Origin: Crocodylus rhombifer
Taxonomy: Eukaryota > Chordata > Crocodylia > Crocodylidae
Assembly (NCBI GenBank): GCA_038503035.1
Contig: JAVSML010001075.1
Coordinates: 1-64,000 of the forward strand
Length of the DNA: 64,000 bases
Reading direction: 5' to 3'
Shown: positions 24,990 through 36,720 of the stretch, piece after piece
Position numbering within the stretch: the stretch's first letter is position 1
Layout of the letters: every line of letters begins with the position of its first letter
Notes under the pieces: model-generated
Database searches by the model: none
Told to the model about the DNA's origin: nothing
What the model saw: the letters and a program-made list of their open reading frames with translations, nothing else
Translations under genes and position numbers: made by a program

Positions 24990-26060
24990 CATCTTCTTAA
25001 TAATGATAAAAAATGCAGACACAGAATGCTGTAAACCCACAGAATTAGATGGGTGGGAAACTGGCTGCAGGGTCAGACACAGAGTACTAATAGATGGATC
25101 CGTCTCAACCTGGCAGAAGGTAGCCAGTGGGGTCCCCCAGGGTTTAGTACTTGTACTGATGCTTTCTAACAACTACATAAATGATCTGGCTGTGGGGGTG
25201 AAAAGCACACTAGAAGAGTTTGCAGATGACACTAAGGTTTGGGGAAGTGTGGACACACCTCACGGCAGGCTGAATATCCAGGAGGACCTAGGCCAATTAG
25301 TTGGATGGGCGGACCAGAACCAGATACTGTTCAACACTGAGAAGTGTAAAGTGCTCCACCTGGGGAGGAAAAATCCGTAACAAACTTACAGGGTCAGTGG
25401 TACTACGCTAGTCCGACCATAAAATGAATACCAGGCACCAGTGTGATTCTACATTTAGCAAAGCAAACAACACCCTAGCATGCATCAACCGATGCATCTC
25501 AAGCAAAACTAAGGAAGTTATTCTGCCGCTCTGCTAGATATTGGTGAGGCCACAGCTGGAGTACTGCATCCAGTTCTGGGTGCCACACTTCAAGAAAGGT
25601 GTGAAGAAGCTTGAGTGAGTCCAGAGAAGAGCCATTTATATGATTAGAGGCCTGAAAAGCAAGCCATACAAGGAAAGGTATGGGACTGTTCAGCCTAGAA
25701 AAGAGAAGACTTCGGGGGGATTTGGTGACAGCTTACAAATATATCAGGGGAGAGCATCAGGGGCTAGGCGAACAACTATTCACCAGGTGCCCCAGGGGAA
25801 AACCAGAAGCAACCCCTAGAATATTTCAGACTGATTGTAAGGAAAAATTTCTTCATGGTTTGCGTGACCAGACTCTGGAATAGATTCCCGGTGGGTGTGG
25901 TGCAGGCACCTACCCTGGAGATCTTCAAAAGGAGACTAGATGCACACCTTGATGAGGTTATTTGACCCTACCAGTCTTTTCTGCCTAGAATAGGAGGGGC
26001 TGCACCTGATGCTCTCACAACGTCCCTTCCAACCCTAAACTTGTGCGAGTCTATGAATGC
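24990..26060 (+). mobile_element. CR1 LINE, 5'-truncated
   Basis: A plus-strand CR1 of about 1.05 kb. A continuous frame to 25380 encodes the reverse transcriptase palm: VLIDGSVSTWQKVASGVPQG, then EEFADDTKVWGS with the catalytic Asp pair intact, then FNTEKCKVLHLGRKNP. After a frame break the C-terminal region continues (LFSLEKRRLRGDLVTAYKYI at about 25690, where GLFSLHK is usual). The 3' end lies near 26055 (GAGTCTATGAATG). The missing 5' part is typical of CR1. Confidence 0.92.
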
Positions 26061-27118
26061 ACATAATGGAACAGGGGAATAGATTTAACATCCCTCTGAT
26101 CTAAATGTCCCAGCTGCTATGAGGCCAATTGTTTCATGCTATAAAGAAATATTTTCTTTCCATAGCATTAGTGGTTATATTCTAATGACCTGCCCAAGAC
26201 ATTAAGGAGCTTTAACACTTGGTATAAAGAAGCCATGTGTGAAGAACTATGTACAAGTGCTAGATGGAGGAAGCTAATTAGTAAAGAACATTTTTCAAAG
26301 GAATACTCACTCTGGATTCTGAGACATCACATCATCCTTTGCTTCTTGCTCTTCCATATTCTATATTTAATTGTATCCAGATGCCTTTCCCTTCTTTTAA
26401 ACTTGCATATCAAACCTTTTTGCAAACACAGTCCTCATTAAAGAGTAGTGTGCATAATTATGTCCCTAGCACTAAGCAGACAGTTACTTAGTACAAAGGT
26501 CCCTGCCTGCCTACCATGAAACCTATACCTGTCAAGAATCAAAGGAAACTGCCTCTTTCAGAGACAGGTGAATCTGTGGTTCACCTATCAGAACAAAGTT
26601 ACTTATAATTGAGGCAATCAACTGACAACTAAGGGCCAAAGTCAACTCTCAGCTAAACCAATAAAAACATCACTGGAGTTGCTCTGGATTTACAAAAATA
26701 TAATTAGCTCTGAATTCGGAAAATAAATCCACTTGGGTCAGAACACATCCAAAGCATCCAAAACTTTTGTTTTATGTTCATTGCCCTTTGAAATTCTTCC
26801 GATTCTCTTATTGTAAGCTGCCCTGAGCCTTTGTTGGGAAGGGCAGTATATGAAATGCATAAATAAATAAATAAAATAACTATTTTATCAATATCAGTAG
26901 TACTATCCAGAGTATGCCATTACATCATACCAGCCCTCTTTGTTTGTTTGGCAAAAATCAGTCTTCAGATTCATGTCTTGCATCATATCCAGAAGTTCCA
27001 CTATGGCACTGGATCAGAAATAACAGTAAACCTCTTCCTATTTTGCACCTGCTCTGTCTATCAAAAATAAAACATCTGCCAAAAAATAGAATCATACATT
27101 TGCCAATCATTAGGGAGA
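26061..27118. other. No gene; contains an L2-type LINE/SINE tail
   Basis: At about 26815-26880, TTGTAAGCTGCCCTGAGCC, GGGAAGGGCAGTATATGAAA and an (AAAT)n tail match the 3' end shared by sauropsid L2-type LINEs and the SINEs that use them. Nothing else is recognised. Confidence 0.55.
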
Positions 27119-27123
27119 AGTAA

Positions 27124-27410
27124 TTACAGGTTTCCCTCACCAACCACGTTTTTACTAACCATGGTTTTGAGTATCCACGCTTCAGAGAAGGGGGGGGGCA
27201 AATACAGTTGGAAAATACCCCCCACAGCTCCCCTGGCCCTGCTCATGTCTCTCACTCCCCACCCACAGCCCTGCTGGTGCCCTTACCCTCCACCCACAGC
27301 CCCTGCTCCCCCCAGCCCTGCCAGTTTTGCCAACCACGGTTTTGCCAACCACGGGAGCTTTCAGGAATCTAACCCCTGCGGTTGGAGAGGAAAAACCTTT
27401 ATGGACCAAT
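27124..27410. repeat. Tigger-like (mariner superfamily) MITE
   Basis: The left end reads ACAGGTTTCCCTCACCAACC, and the right end read on the minus strand gives GGTTTTTCCTCTCCAACCGC, an imperfect inverted pair. Internal copies of CCAACCACGG and TAACCATGGTTTTG follow the pattern of Tigger/pogo termini. The interior is C-rich (CACCCACAGCCC repeats). It has no coding capacity. TA target sites are not clear, so the exact ends are approximate. Confidence 0.5.
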
Positions 27411-28732
27411 TTGGAGGGGTGGGAAGGTTGCTTGTTTTTGGAGACCTCTTCTGGGCAACCAGCCAAATTCAGTCTCATAAAAAGGGAAAGGAACAGGGAT
27501 ACTTTTTTCCTAAGTTTAAATATAAAGGAAACAATTTTTTTTAAAAGATGAAAGCATAACACCCTGAAAGCTCTGTTGGATTTCTACAGCAACTCTGGGC
27601 TTGGCTGCTAGGAATACCGGCAGCAGCACAGGGGAGCAGGACTCAGTTCCTCTAACTGATGACAAAGAGATGAATTTATATTTGGAAGGGGCAAAGGGCA
27701 GGGCAAACCAACTGTGATGCCAGCACTGTCTTGTGACCAGCTTGTGTTTGGAGCATCATGGATAAAGGAGAATAGTAAGATCTATGATAGAGCATTGGGA
27801 CTGGGAAGAGTTGGGGTGTGAATCTGAACACTCTCCGAGTTCAGGCATAACTGGATGTGGATAACTGGTCCAGTTTCATCTAAAGCAGAAGGCTTCAATC
27901 CATACAGCACTCCACCTGGGACCCAAGAGACAGTCTGTTGTTACTAAGGCAATCACACAGCAAACTTCAGCCCTACCAGAAGCCTTTTCTCCTTTCAACC
28001 TTGTGCACAAGCTGGCTAGCAGGAGACACTCTCTCACTTCACTACACTCCAGCCCAAGAAAGTTTTAATTCCGTCTGACCTGGGACTTTTCATTCCACGA
28101 CCTCTATATCAGACAGTTTTTCCAGTGGGTGTTACTGACAGCCGATCAGATCTTTACTCTGAGTTTGGGTCTATGACTACCTTTCAGAAAGACAGCTTCC
28201 AGATCAGACAATATAGTCTGGATCCCAACCAAAGAGTTTGACTTGGCGAGACCTAGAATGAAAATTGATAGGATGGACAGAATTTTCCTCCTCTCAGTTC
28301 TTTACTGTCAGACATTCCTTGTTAGTGGGATATGGAAAGCAGTATGTCAGACATAGGATTTCATAGACATTAAGGCTGAAAGGGACCTTGGAAGATCATC
28401 AAGTCCAGCCCCCTGCCGCAGGGGCAGGAGAGGTGGCAGAGTCAGTTTTTCTGGGAATGAAAAGGAACTTTAGGGTTATGGGGCAACCTTCTCTGTAAAA
28501 TCCATCCATCAAACTCCAGAGTGTAAGAGGTCCTCTCTCCAATGTTTAAGAAAGTGTGGATAGAAGACGCCATAGTAGTCTTATGGGCCTCCTTATAAAA
28601 TGTGTGAGACCCTTTCTGCCCACAGCATAGCCGTTCCTTTCATGGAGTGAATGACAATGAGAGCTGTTGTACTAGAGGCTTTGAATACTTTGGCTCTATT
28701 CACCTTCATGTCTCTATTGTTTTGCTCACAGA
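27411..28732. other. No gene; small CR1 tail at 28360-28425
   Basis: A minus-strand CR1 tail fragment (TTTCATAGACATTAAGGCTG, then GGGACCTTGGAAGATCATCA) lies at 28360-28425. The remainder has no recognised feature. Confidence 0.6.
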
Positions 28733-29529
28733 TTCATAGATGTAGGGTCAGAGGGGACCTGAGCAGATCATCAAGTCTGACCCCCAGCACTGGACAGGAA
28801 TGAATACTGGGCTCATACAACCCCCACTAAGTTAAGCTCATATGACCCTAGTCAGGTAGTTATCAAGTCTCCTTTGAAAGACCCCTAAGGTAGGAGCCAG
28901 CACCATTTCCCTTGGAAGCTGGTTCCAGATCCTGGCCAACCTGACTGTAAAGTAGTGCCTCCTGATGTCTAGCCTGAACCTACTCTCAATCAACTTGTGG
29001 CCGTTATTCCTTGTTACTCTGGGAGGTGCTTGGGGCAATAGGGTCTCACCAAATCCCCTCTGGTCCCCCCTGGTAAATTTATAGACACCCACAAGGTCCG
29101 CTCTCAGCCTTCTCTTGTGCAAGCTGAACAGGTCCACGTCCCTTAGCCTCTCCTTGTAGGGTCTGCCCTGCTGACCCCTGATTATGCGAGTGGCCCTCCT
29201 CTGGACCCTCTCCATGCTGGCCTCATCCCTCCTGAAGTGCAGTGCCCAGAAGGACGCACTACTCCAACTGTGGCCTGACCAGTGTAACAGAGAGGGGGAG
29301 GATCACCTCCTTGGACCTGCTTGTGATGCATCTGTGGATACATGACAAGGTGCGGTTAGCTTTGCTTACCACATCCTCACATTGGCGGCCCATGTTCCTA
29401 TTGGAATCAATAATGACTCCAAGATCTCTTTCTGCCACTGTGCTTTCAAGAAGGCAGTTCCCCAGCCTATAGGTATGCTGCTGGTTCTTCCTGCCCAAGT
29501 GCAGTACCCTGCACTTGTCAGTATTGAAT
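28733..29529 (-). mobile_element. CR1 LINE, 3' part
   Basis: The minus-strand CR1 3' end begins at about 28733 (AGATTCATAGATGTAGGGTC). An open stretch at 28838-29215 encodes ERVQRRATRIIRGQQGRPYK and FSLHKRRLRADLVGVYKFTR, the conserved C-terminal region, followed by HKLIESRFRLDIRRHYFTVR. The copy is split at 29529 by a solo LTR and continues at 30538. Confidence 0.92.
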
Positions 29530-30537
29530 TGCTGGACACAGAGCTTGTCTGGACCTACATGTGAAATTTACGTAATTAAATGATAATATCTGTGCCTTTT
29601 TGCACAAGAATATAAACTCATGACTGGGACCACCTAAAGCATAACAACACAGTTAATCTCATCTCTGATTCTAGTATCAAGTACAACTCATGACCAACTA
29701 CTCTAATTTGGTAATGAACAGGCTCCCTTTTCAAAGTGATTACATCTCCCTTGCTATCACATTCCTTGCCAATCTAAGTGTCTCTGCCAGTTGGAAAATG
29801 TTTGGAGTGCCGCCCTGCTATCACAATACCTTTACAATTTATAGCAATACCTTTACAATTATAAAATACCTTTAAAATTTATACCAATACCTTACAATTT
29901 AAGGTCTAAGGTGATCAATTCAGGAAACCAAGTCCTACTGAAATTAAATCAAGTAGTGTGCCTCTGGTTAGGGTGTTGGGTTAAAGCAATCAAACCATAC
30001 TATAGGTATGCAAATGATAAACCTCTGGAGCAATCAAGAGTTTTATGTATGACAGTTGCACAACCAGAGATGAATCTAAAAGGCTAACATTCACATCACA
30101 ACCAAAGAACAAGAACCCTCCACCCTATCAGCTTTGTCTGGACCCTGATCAACCCATTAAGAGAAATATGCTTTGAAGAAGGTGTATAAGAGAAGAAGAG
30201 AGCTTGGTAGCAAGCAGCACTCAGAGAAGGGAAACAACACACTGACCCACCATAACCTGCACTCAGCTGACCACCCTCGGCAACAGATCCACGCCTGGTA
30301 AGAAGAAGCTGCGAAGACCAGAACTGCTTTCTTGCCTATGTTGCTGAGAAAACCACTATTACAGCTAATAAGTACTGGACTTGATTATAGCTTGTTTTGT
30401 CTGTATGTTGCAATAAGCCTACCTGTCATTTTCCTGTAAGAACTTATTATTTAATTAGTAAAGCCCTTCTGTTAACTATCAATGGAATTGTCATGTCAGT
30501 CTTTCTAAGCACTAAGCATCCCATTTTCTGTGCAACA
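29530..30537. mobile_element. Solo LTR with GAAT target duplication
   Basis: The 1,008-bp insert starts TGCTGGACACAG and ends CTGTGCAACA, giving TG...CA termini with an imperfect inverted repeat. Identical GAAT lies on both sides (29526-29529 and 30538-30541). The CR1 sequence reads through perfectly when one copy and the insert are removed. A 4-bp duplication is typical of gammaretrovirus-like (class I) ERVs. No internal coding genes remain. Confidence 0.88.
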
Positions 30538-31985
30538 GAATTCCATCCTATTCACATTCGCCCACCCCTGTAACCTGTCCAGGTTCAGTTGTAACCCGTC
30601 CCACCCTTCTAGCATGCCCACCTCGCCCCAAATCTTGGTGTCATCAGCAAATTTGAACAGGGTGCTTTTCACCCCCTTGTCCAAGTTGCTGATAAAGAAA
30701 TTTAAACCTATCAGCCCAAGGACCGAGCCCTGAGAGACTCCACTGCCCACCACCCTCCAGGTCGAATATGACCCATCCACCACTACTCTCTGGGTGTGTG
30801 GCCCCCTAGCCAATTTGTAACCTATCTGACTGTGTAGGCATCAATGCCACAGTCACCTAGCTTTTTGATGAGAATGGGGTGGGAGACAGTGTCAAAGGCC
30901 TTCCTGAAGTCCAGAAAGATTACATCCACCACAACACCTGCGTCCAATGATTTTTATGACCTGATCGTAGAAGGCAACTGGGTTGGTCTGACAGGACCTG
31001 CCCTTAGTGAACCCATGCTGGCTGCCCTTGAGCATCCTCTCCCCTGCTGGTCCCTCTCAGATGTGCTCCTGGATAATCTTCTCAAAGAGCTTCCCCAGGA
31101 CCAAAGTAACACTAATGGATCTACAGTTGCCTGAGTCCTCCCTCCTCCCTCTTCTGAAAATGGGGATCACATTGGCCTTCTTCCAGTCTTCTAGCACCTG
31201 AGTAGAGCACCATGAGTGCTCGTAAAGCTGTGCTAGGGGCCCTGCAATGACCCCTGCCAATTCCCTCAGCACCCTAGGGTAAAGAGCGTCTGGACCTGAA
31301 CACATCCAGCCCCTCCAGAAGTTCCCTAACTCAGTCCTCCCTTGCCCTAGGCCTGGCGCAGTCACTCTTGAGTCCGACCTGAATCTCAGTGGGGGATAAG
31401 TCCTGGTCGCTGCTCAGAAAAATGTTGGCAAAGAATTTGTTAAAAAGGTCTGTTTTTTTTCATCTGATGCAACCACCAGATTGCCAAGTGTATCCTGCAG
31501 GGGCCCCATGTTGCCTGGTGCCTTCTTTTTACTCTCTATTATTTAAAAAAGGATTTTTTGTTGTCCTTGATCCTTGTTGCTAGCCCTAGTTCTGTCTCCG
31601 CTTTGGCCTTCCTAACAGCCTCCCTACAGCCTCTTGCTATGGAGGTATAATCCTCTTTAGTGATAGCCCCCTGCTTCCATTGGATGTATGCCTCCTTTTT
31701 GGCTTTCAGATGTTCCTGAATGCCTTTGGTCAGCCAAGGGGCCTTTGAGCACTCTTGCCCCCTTTGACTCATGTCGGGACTCTCACCCCTTGGGCTTAGA
31801 GATCGTCTCCTTAAGGAATGACCACTTGTCTTGGACACCTAGCTGTCCTGTTCTCCGGGACCTCAGTGCCTCTCCTACCAATCTCCTTAACTCATTTAAG
31901 TTGACCCTCCTAAAGTTGAGGGCTACTGCCTTGCTGCAGGACCTTGACACCTTGCGCTGGATGGTAAATTCCAGTAAGCAATAGT
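30538..31985 (-). mobile_element. CR1 LINE, 5' part
   Basis: The CR1 continues after the LTR. Reading leftward it encodes the region between endonuclease and RT (APWLTKGIQEHLKAKKEAYI near 31720), then DALYPRVLRELAGVIAGPLA near 31280, then VVDGSYSTWRVVGSGVSQGS and [13 protein letters not shown] near 30640. Similarity ends at about 31985. Stops and frame changes are present. Confidence 0.92.
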
Positions 31986-34900
31986 TGCTATCACTTCTTA
32001 TTCATCTCATTCATCTTACTCTTGCATTTTTGGAGTTAACCAAAAGGACAGTATTACCCCTCCCTGCTACATGAGGACCTTGGGGAGGGAAGCTTTGTTA
32101 GTGTTCAAAACGACTCTGTTGTAGGGGAAATGGGAGAGGGGAAGAGGGAGGGAGATGGAACTGAGGTTTCAACAATAGCACACCATACTCCAAAACCCCT
32201 TGCAAAGAGTTAACATGTAGGCAAGCCACTTTCAGATAAAAGAAGAGACCTATTAATTAAAAAGGTGTTTTATCACGATTCACAGTCCACAGATCCAGGT
32301 CATGACAGGTATCTGTACACTGCCAGAGAACTGGGAAGAGTGGTGATCTCGAGCACTTTTAGGCAGCAGTGATGAGGGATTTTATGGCTTTCTTGCAGTG
32401 AAACCTGCCTGAATTTGATAACTGATCCATAAAAAAAAGGAGTTGGCTTTGTTTCCTATTTTAAGGTCAACTCATAATTGCACTACCACCTGAATACCCT
32501 TTTGCTTCAGCTGACTTTACACTGACATGGATGCTTTGTGAAGCACTGTTACAATAACAGTGTAACACCCTTAGCTAACCCTCAAGTGAACCACGGATAT
32601 TATCTGTGAACGTCCCCTGTGATAGTAGGAGGGCATCTGTCACCTTCTGAGAATACATGGCCATCATCCCGTCCTCCCAGCTTCCCAGATAATGCATCAG
32701 GCAGCACTGGCCACTGGTTCAGTACAGGTTGCTGTTGCACCATGCTACATGTGCAAGTGTCAGAGTTTGAGAGAAATTTCCAGTTACATTTAACTCGAGT
32801 CTGAGAACCAAGGCTTGAGGGATAATGTAAAGATTATAATAATCATGAGAGCACAGTCCTTCATCACAACCTTCTTTACCATCTTTATTTTCAGGGGCCG
32901 GGAAGGGGCACAAAGGAGGCCTTTTACTTGGCTTGAGATAAATGGATGACAACCCCTACTTCTGAGCATCTCTTCCTCATACAGTACCTGCTTTTGGTTT
33001 TCCAGCGAGAGGTACATGCAAAAATGATTATCAAGAAGCTTCTGTCATCTCACTGCAGAACACCAAAACATCAAAATTTGTGAACTGAATTATATGAGCC
33101 ATTTTTCTGAAAGCCTCAAAATTTCTTCTCCTCCTTATGAGACATGGAAGTCAGACTCACTCATGAGAGTTTCCAACCTGGTACTATGCATTTATGAGCT
33201 TCCTACAAGCATCCTTTGCCAGTCCCCAGAAAAGACAAAAGGGCTTTTGGAGGGGAAACAGTCCTCAACCAAGAACACTGAAAGGACTGTGTATGCCATC
33301 ACATATTCTGCGTATTTCACTAAGACATGGCATGTTGTTGGGCCGCTGCAGGCTAAAGAGAAGAGGTAAATTCATTTCCAAATGAAAAGGTCTTGAATCA
33401 TTTCACCCCCTGCTTCCCACTGTGACTTGCTCAGCCACCTCAGTATAGTGCTTTTCTTCTACACCAGCTCAGAGCAGAGTTCCTACCGCCAGCTGCTGTC
33501 ATTACTGGGGAGGGTAGGAAGAGACATGCTGTCCTTCAACCCCTCCTCAGAAAGACAATGTTTTCTGAGCTTAGCAAGGCTGAGAAAAAGATGACACAAA
33601 GAAACAGTTGTTAAAAAGAAAGACCCTTTGCTGTAAAAAACAGACATACAACTTGCCACTTGGAGGGAGAACATTTTGCAGAGTTCTTCTCTAAGGCTGC
33701 TTGCTACTAAGCCCAGACTCAGAGCAAGGATGTGATCTACCTCTCAATACTGTGAAGCCTGGAACACTTTGCTGTAAAGACTGTCCGATATGGAGGGGAC
33801 CGCAAATTAAACTGTAATATTGAGTTCCTTTAGCTTCAGATAAACAAGGGAAGCAGGTGACAGGTCAGCACTAAGTCTTTATCTGTTTTATGTAGTATGG
33901 TCCTGTGACTACAGATGAATTTTATGAACCTTCTTTGAAAATTGAGTTCCTCATACAAAATAACGTTACGCCTGTCTGATTTCCCTTTCTTTTGTACGTG
34001 CCCCTGTGTCCTCTATTGAAAAGCTGCTTTGTTATTTCCTACCTACAGCAATTTTCCTCAGCAAGTCCCAACAACTCCCACTGCCCACAACCCAGTACAT
34101 TACAGAAATTAAGGGTAAAGAATATTTTCACCTTGTGTGTGGCTGGAACTCTCCAATGGCAACCACCCTGTTCCATTAAACCCCTAATTGCCTTCATTCT
34201 AAAACCAATTAGCCCCACACTTGAACTGCAAACTGAAAAAAGGGGAAAGGGTAAAACAGTGCTCTTAGACATTGAGACAGATGCCATGTGTATTTAAAGC
34301 TATCATTAGAATGAATGTCTAAGGCATGTGGTTTAGGTGAGAAAGTTGCAATGATTTATACTGCTCTTAAGATTATTAAACAGAAAGCCAAGACTGACAA
34401 TTTGTGCACCACAAGACAACAGATAACTGACAAAATGGCTCAAGTTCTGGTTACTCTATTTTGTTTTTCTAGATCTTTTTATGCATGCATGTCCTGATTC
34501 AGTAAAGCAGTTGAGCGTATACTTACTTGCATTGCTGAATTGGGGCCATCTCCATCTTATGAAGTACGAGCTGTACATTGTTGGTTACTTATGTTGCATT
34601 ACAGACACCCATGACTAAAAGTTTTCACGTGGATATAATTGGAAAGACTGGCTAATAGGATTTGAGAATGAAAATGCATCTTTTCAGGTAGTGTTTCCCA
34701 CGTGCTTAGAGGTTACTGGACAGAGGAGATTTGAAGAGAAGTGTCTCTACTGCCATTGTGTATTTTTATATATATATTATTCACACAATATTTTTACCTG
34801 TGTGAATCTAGAAAAAAAGTCCTTTTCCAGAAATGCAAAAAAAACTTGGATTTTTTTTCTCTGACCAGTATTGGAAGATCATTTTTACATCATCCATACC

Positions 34901-36570
34901 TGGTGACCAGTGCTACTTTGTTTAATTTTCAGTTAGTAAAGGAAATGTAACCACACACACAATATTCAGAAGGAAGAAAGGAAAAAAGGGACAGCAGTGG
35001 GCACCCATGTAGAGTAAGAGTCCCATTATATAACTGAATCATCATCAAGGGCAAAGAGCTGTGAAATAAAACTTGAAATTGGGGCAGCTGAGATTGGGCT
35101 GGCTGAGAAAGACAGAGGCTGAGATAGAGGCATGGAATATATCTAGGTTATTGATGCTATAACCGGGGCATCTTATTCATAGTCATCTGAGCGGATAGAT
35201 GATAACAAAGTCAACACTGGCATCAGTGAAAAGGTATGCATACCCAGATTGGCACAGAACTTACTGCCAAAACATGCAAAGAATCAGCCATCTAACTGTG
35301 TCACCAAGTTAGTGTCCTCTGCTCATGACTTTGCTGTATTCGGGTACAAACCATATTTAGCATCAACCAGGGCATGAGCTGGCTACATACCACTTTAAAA
35401 GTTGTTGTGTAAATGAACAAGGGGTTGAGATTGCAAAGAGATAACTGAGCCTAACATCAAAGAGAAGAGAGACCATGGTGTGGCCTGTAGAAAGGATAGG
35501 TTAAACAGATGTCAGAGGAGCAAATGTTGACACCCCCCCCCCCCCCCCAAAAAAAATATCCTGCATCAGAGACATTCAATCTGCAAAGGAAAGTCAATTT
35601 GCAGAGGAAAGACAGCTGGCAGAAAGTGGCTTTGAGACATATCGGAAGGAGAATGCAGTCTCTGCAGGTAGGAGACAACCTTCATCATGGTCTGATCCAA
35701 AGAGCATATACCTTTGATTTCTATGGGCTTTGGATCAGGCCCCTTATCAGCACATTGCAAGAAACTCAGATCTAGTTTTCAGGTATAAGTGGCATAGCCT
35801 CTAAAGGCAGCTCTCCTTCGTTTTTCACAGCATAATGAAAAAAAGAGCGATGAAATGATCCATGCTCTCAAGAAAAGGAAAGCAAGTTTTGAATACAGAG
35901 TTTCTTGCTGCTAAAAGAAGCGTAGGTTATACGAGAATCGCATTAAGAGAAAAATATTTTTGCTACAGTTCTGCTGTGTTGTCATGGATATGTTGCCCTA
36001 AACGTTAAATATCACATCAAAAAAGGATATGAATTTAAGCAGACTAATGAAAGCTAGGCATGTTCAGGTTGCAAATTTCTGTAGCTCTGTCAGCAAACCC
36101 CACTTCTGATCTAACATACCCTACTTTCACAAGCCTGTGGCAGTGGATTGTTGCCCCAGCACTTCAGTTCTGATGTACAGTACAGTGTCTATAGTATTGT
36201 ATTGTGCTACAGCATCTGTGTTTAAGACTCGACTTTAATTTCACCTACACTAGTGTATATTAGGAGTCACTCCACTCAAGTCAGAGTGTAAAACGACTTT
36301 AAATGAATTGGAATTCAGCCCACAGAATTGTGTCTGATGAGGGGGACAGCTGGAGGTCAAATTCTTTTCAGAAAGAACAGTTTTCAAAACACAGCACGGA
36401 GAACAGCATGATAAGAAATACTGTGTTCTACCTCTGCCAGTTTGGAACAGTGTATCCCATTACTTAAGTGCACCAACCACAAAACCAGCTGTGGGCACCT
36501 GTGTCAAAAACAGTCACAAGATGACCCCAATCTCCCTCTTTACATGGTTACTTCAGGGACTCACTCCTAC
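31986..36570. other. LRRC20 intron (or sequence 3' of the seen exons)
   Basis: No coding or RNA gene is recognised. A homopolymer run of 16 C followed by 8 A lies at 35533-35556. Because the LRRC20 exon at 36571-36720 ends in a good donor site at its low-coordinate side, this DNA is inferred to be the following intron. Confidence 0.6.
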
Positions 36571-36720
36571 CTCGTAGCTGGTTGAAAGTGATGATAAACT
36601 TGCCAGTCAGAGACTTCAGTTCGTTATTGGCCAGAGTTATGAGATGTATCCCTTCCGTGACGTTCCTCATGACTTTGTAAATGCCAATTGGAAAGGTCAT
36701 CAACTTGCAGTCAGCCAAAT
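36571..36720 (-). CDS. LRRC20: LRRC20, second coding exon
   Basis: This 150-bp minus-strand exon encodes the start of the leucine-rich-repeat domain of leucine-rich repeat-containing protein 20: LADCKLMTFPIGIYKVMRNV followed by IHLITLANNELKSLTGKFII and ending FNQLR. Known vertebrate LRRC20 is a small LRR protein, and this stretch matches it closely with conservative changes. On the minus strand the exon is preceded by TTTTGCTGCAG and followed by GTAGGAGT, both good splice signals. It enters in phase 1 (two bases complete an Asp codon) and leaves after the first base of a codon, as needed for the Glu that begins the next human exon segment. The molecular role of LRRC20 is poorly known; LRR domains usually bind proteins. 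The next exon is not in the window as far as I can see. Confidence 0.93.

Noticed and set aside
26815..26880. Possible tRNA-derived SINE with RNA gene features
   Set aside because: Only the L2-type 3' tail is visible. No A and B box promoter or tRNA fold was found upstream.
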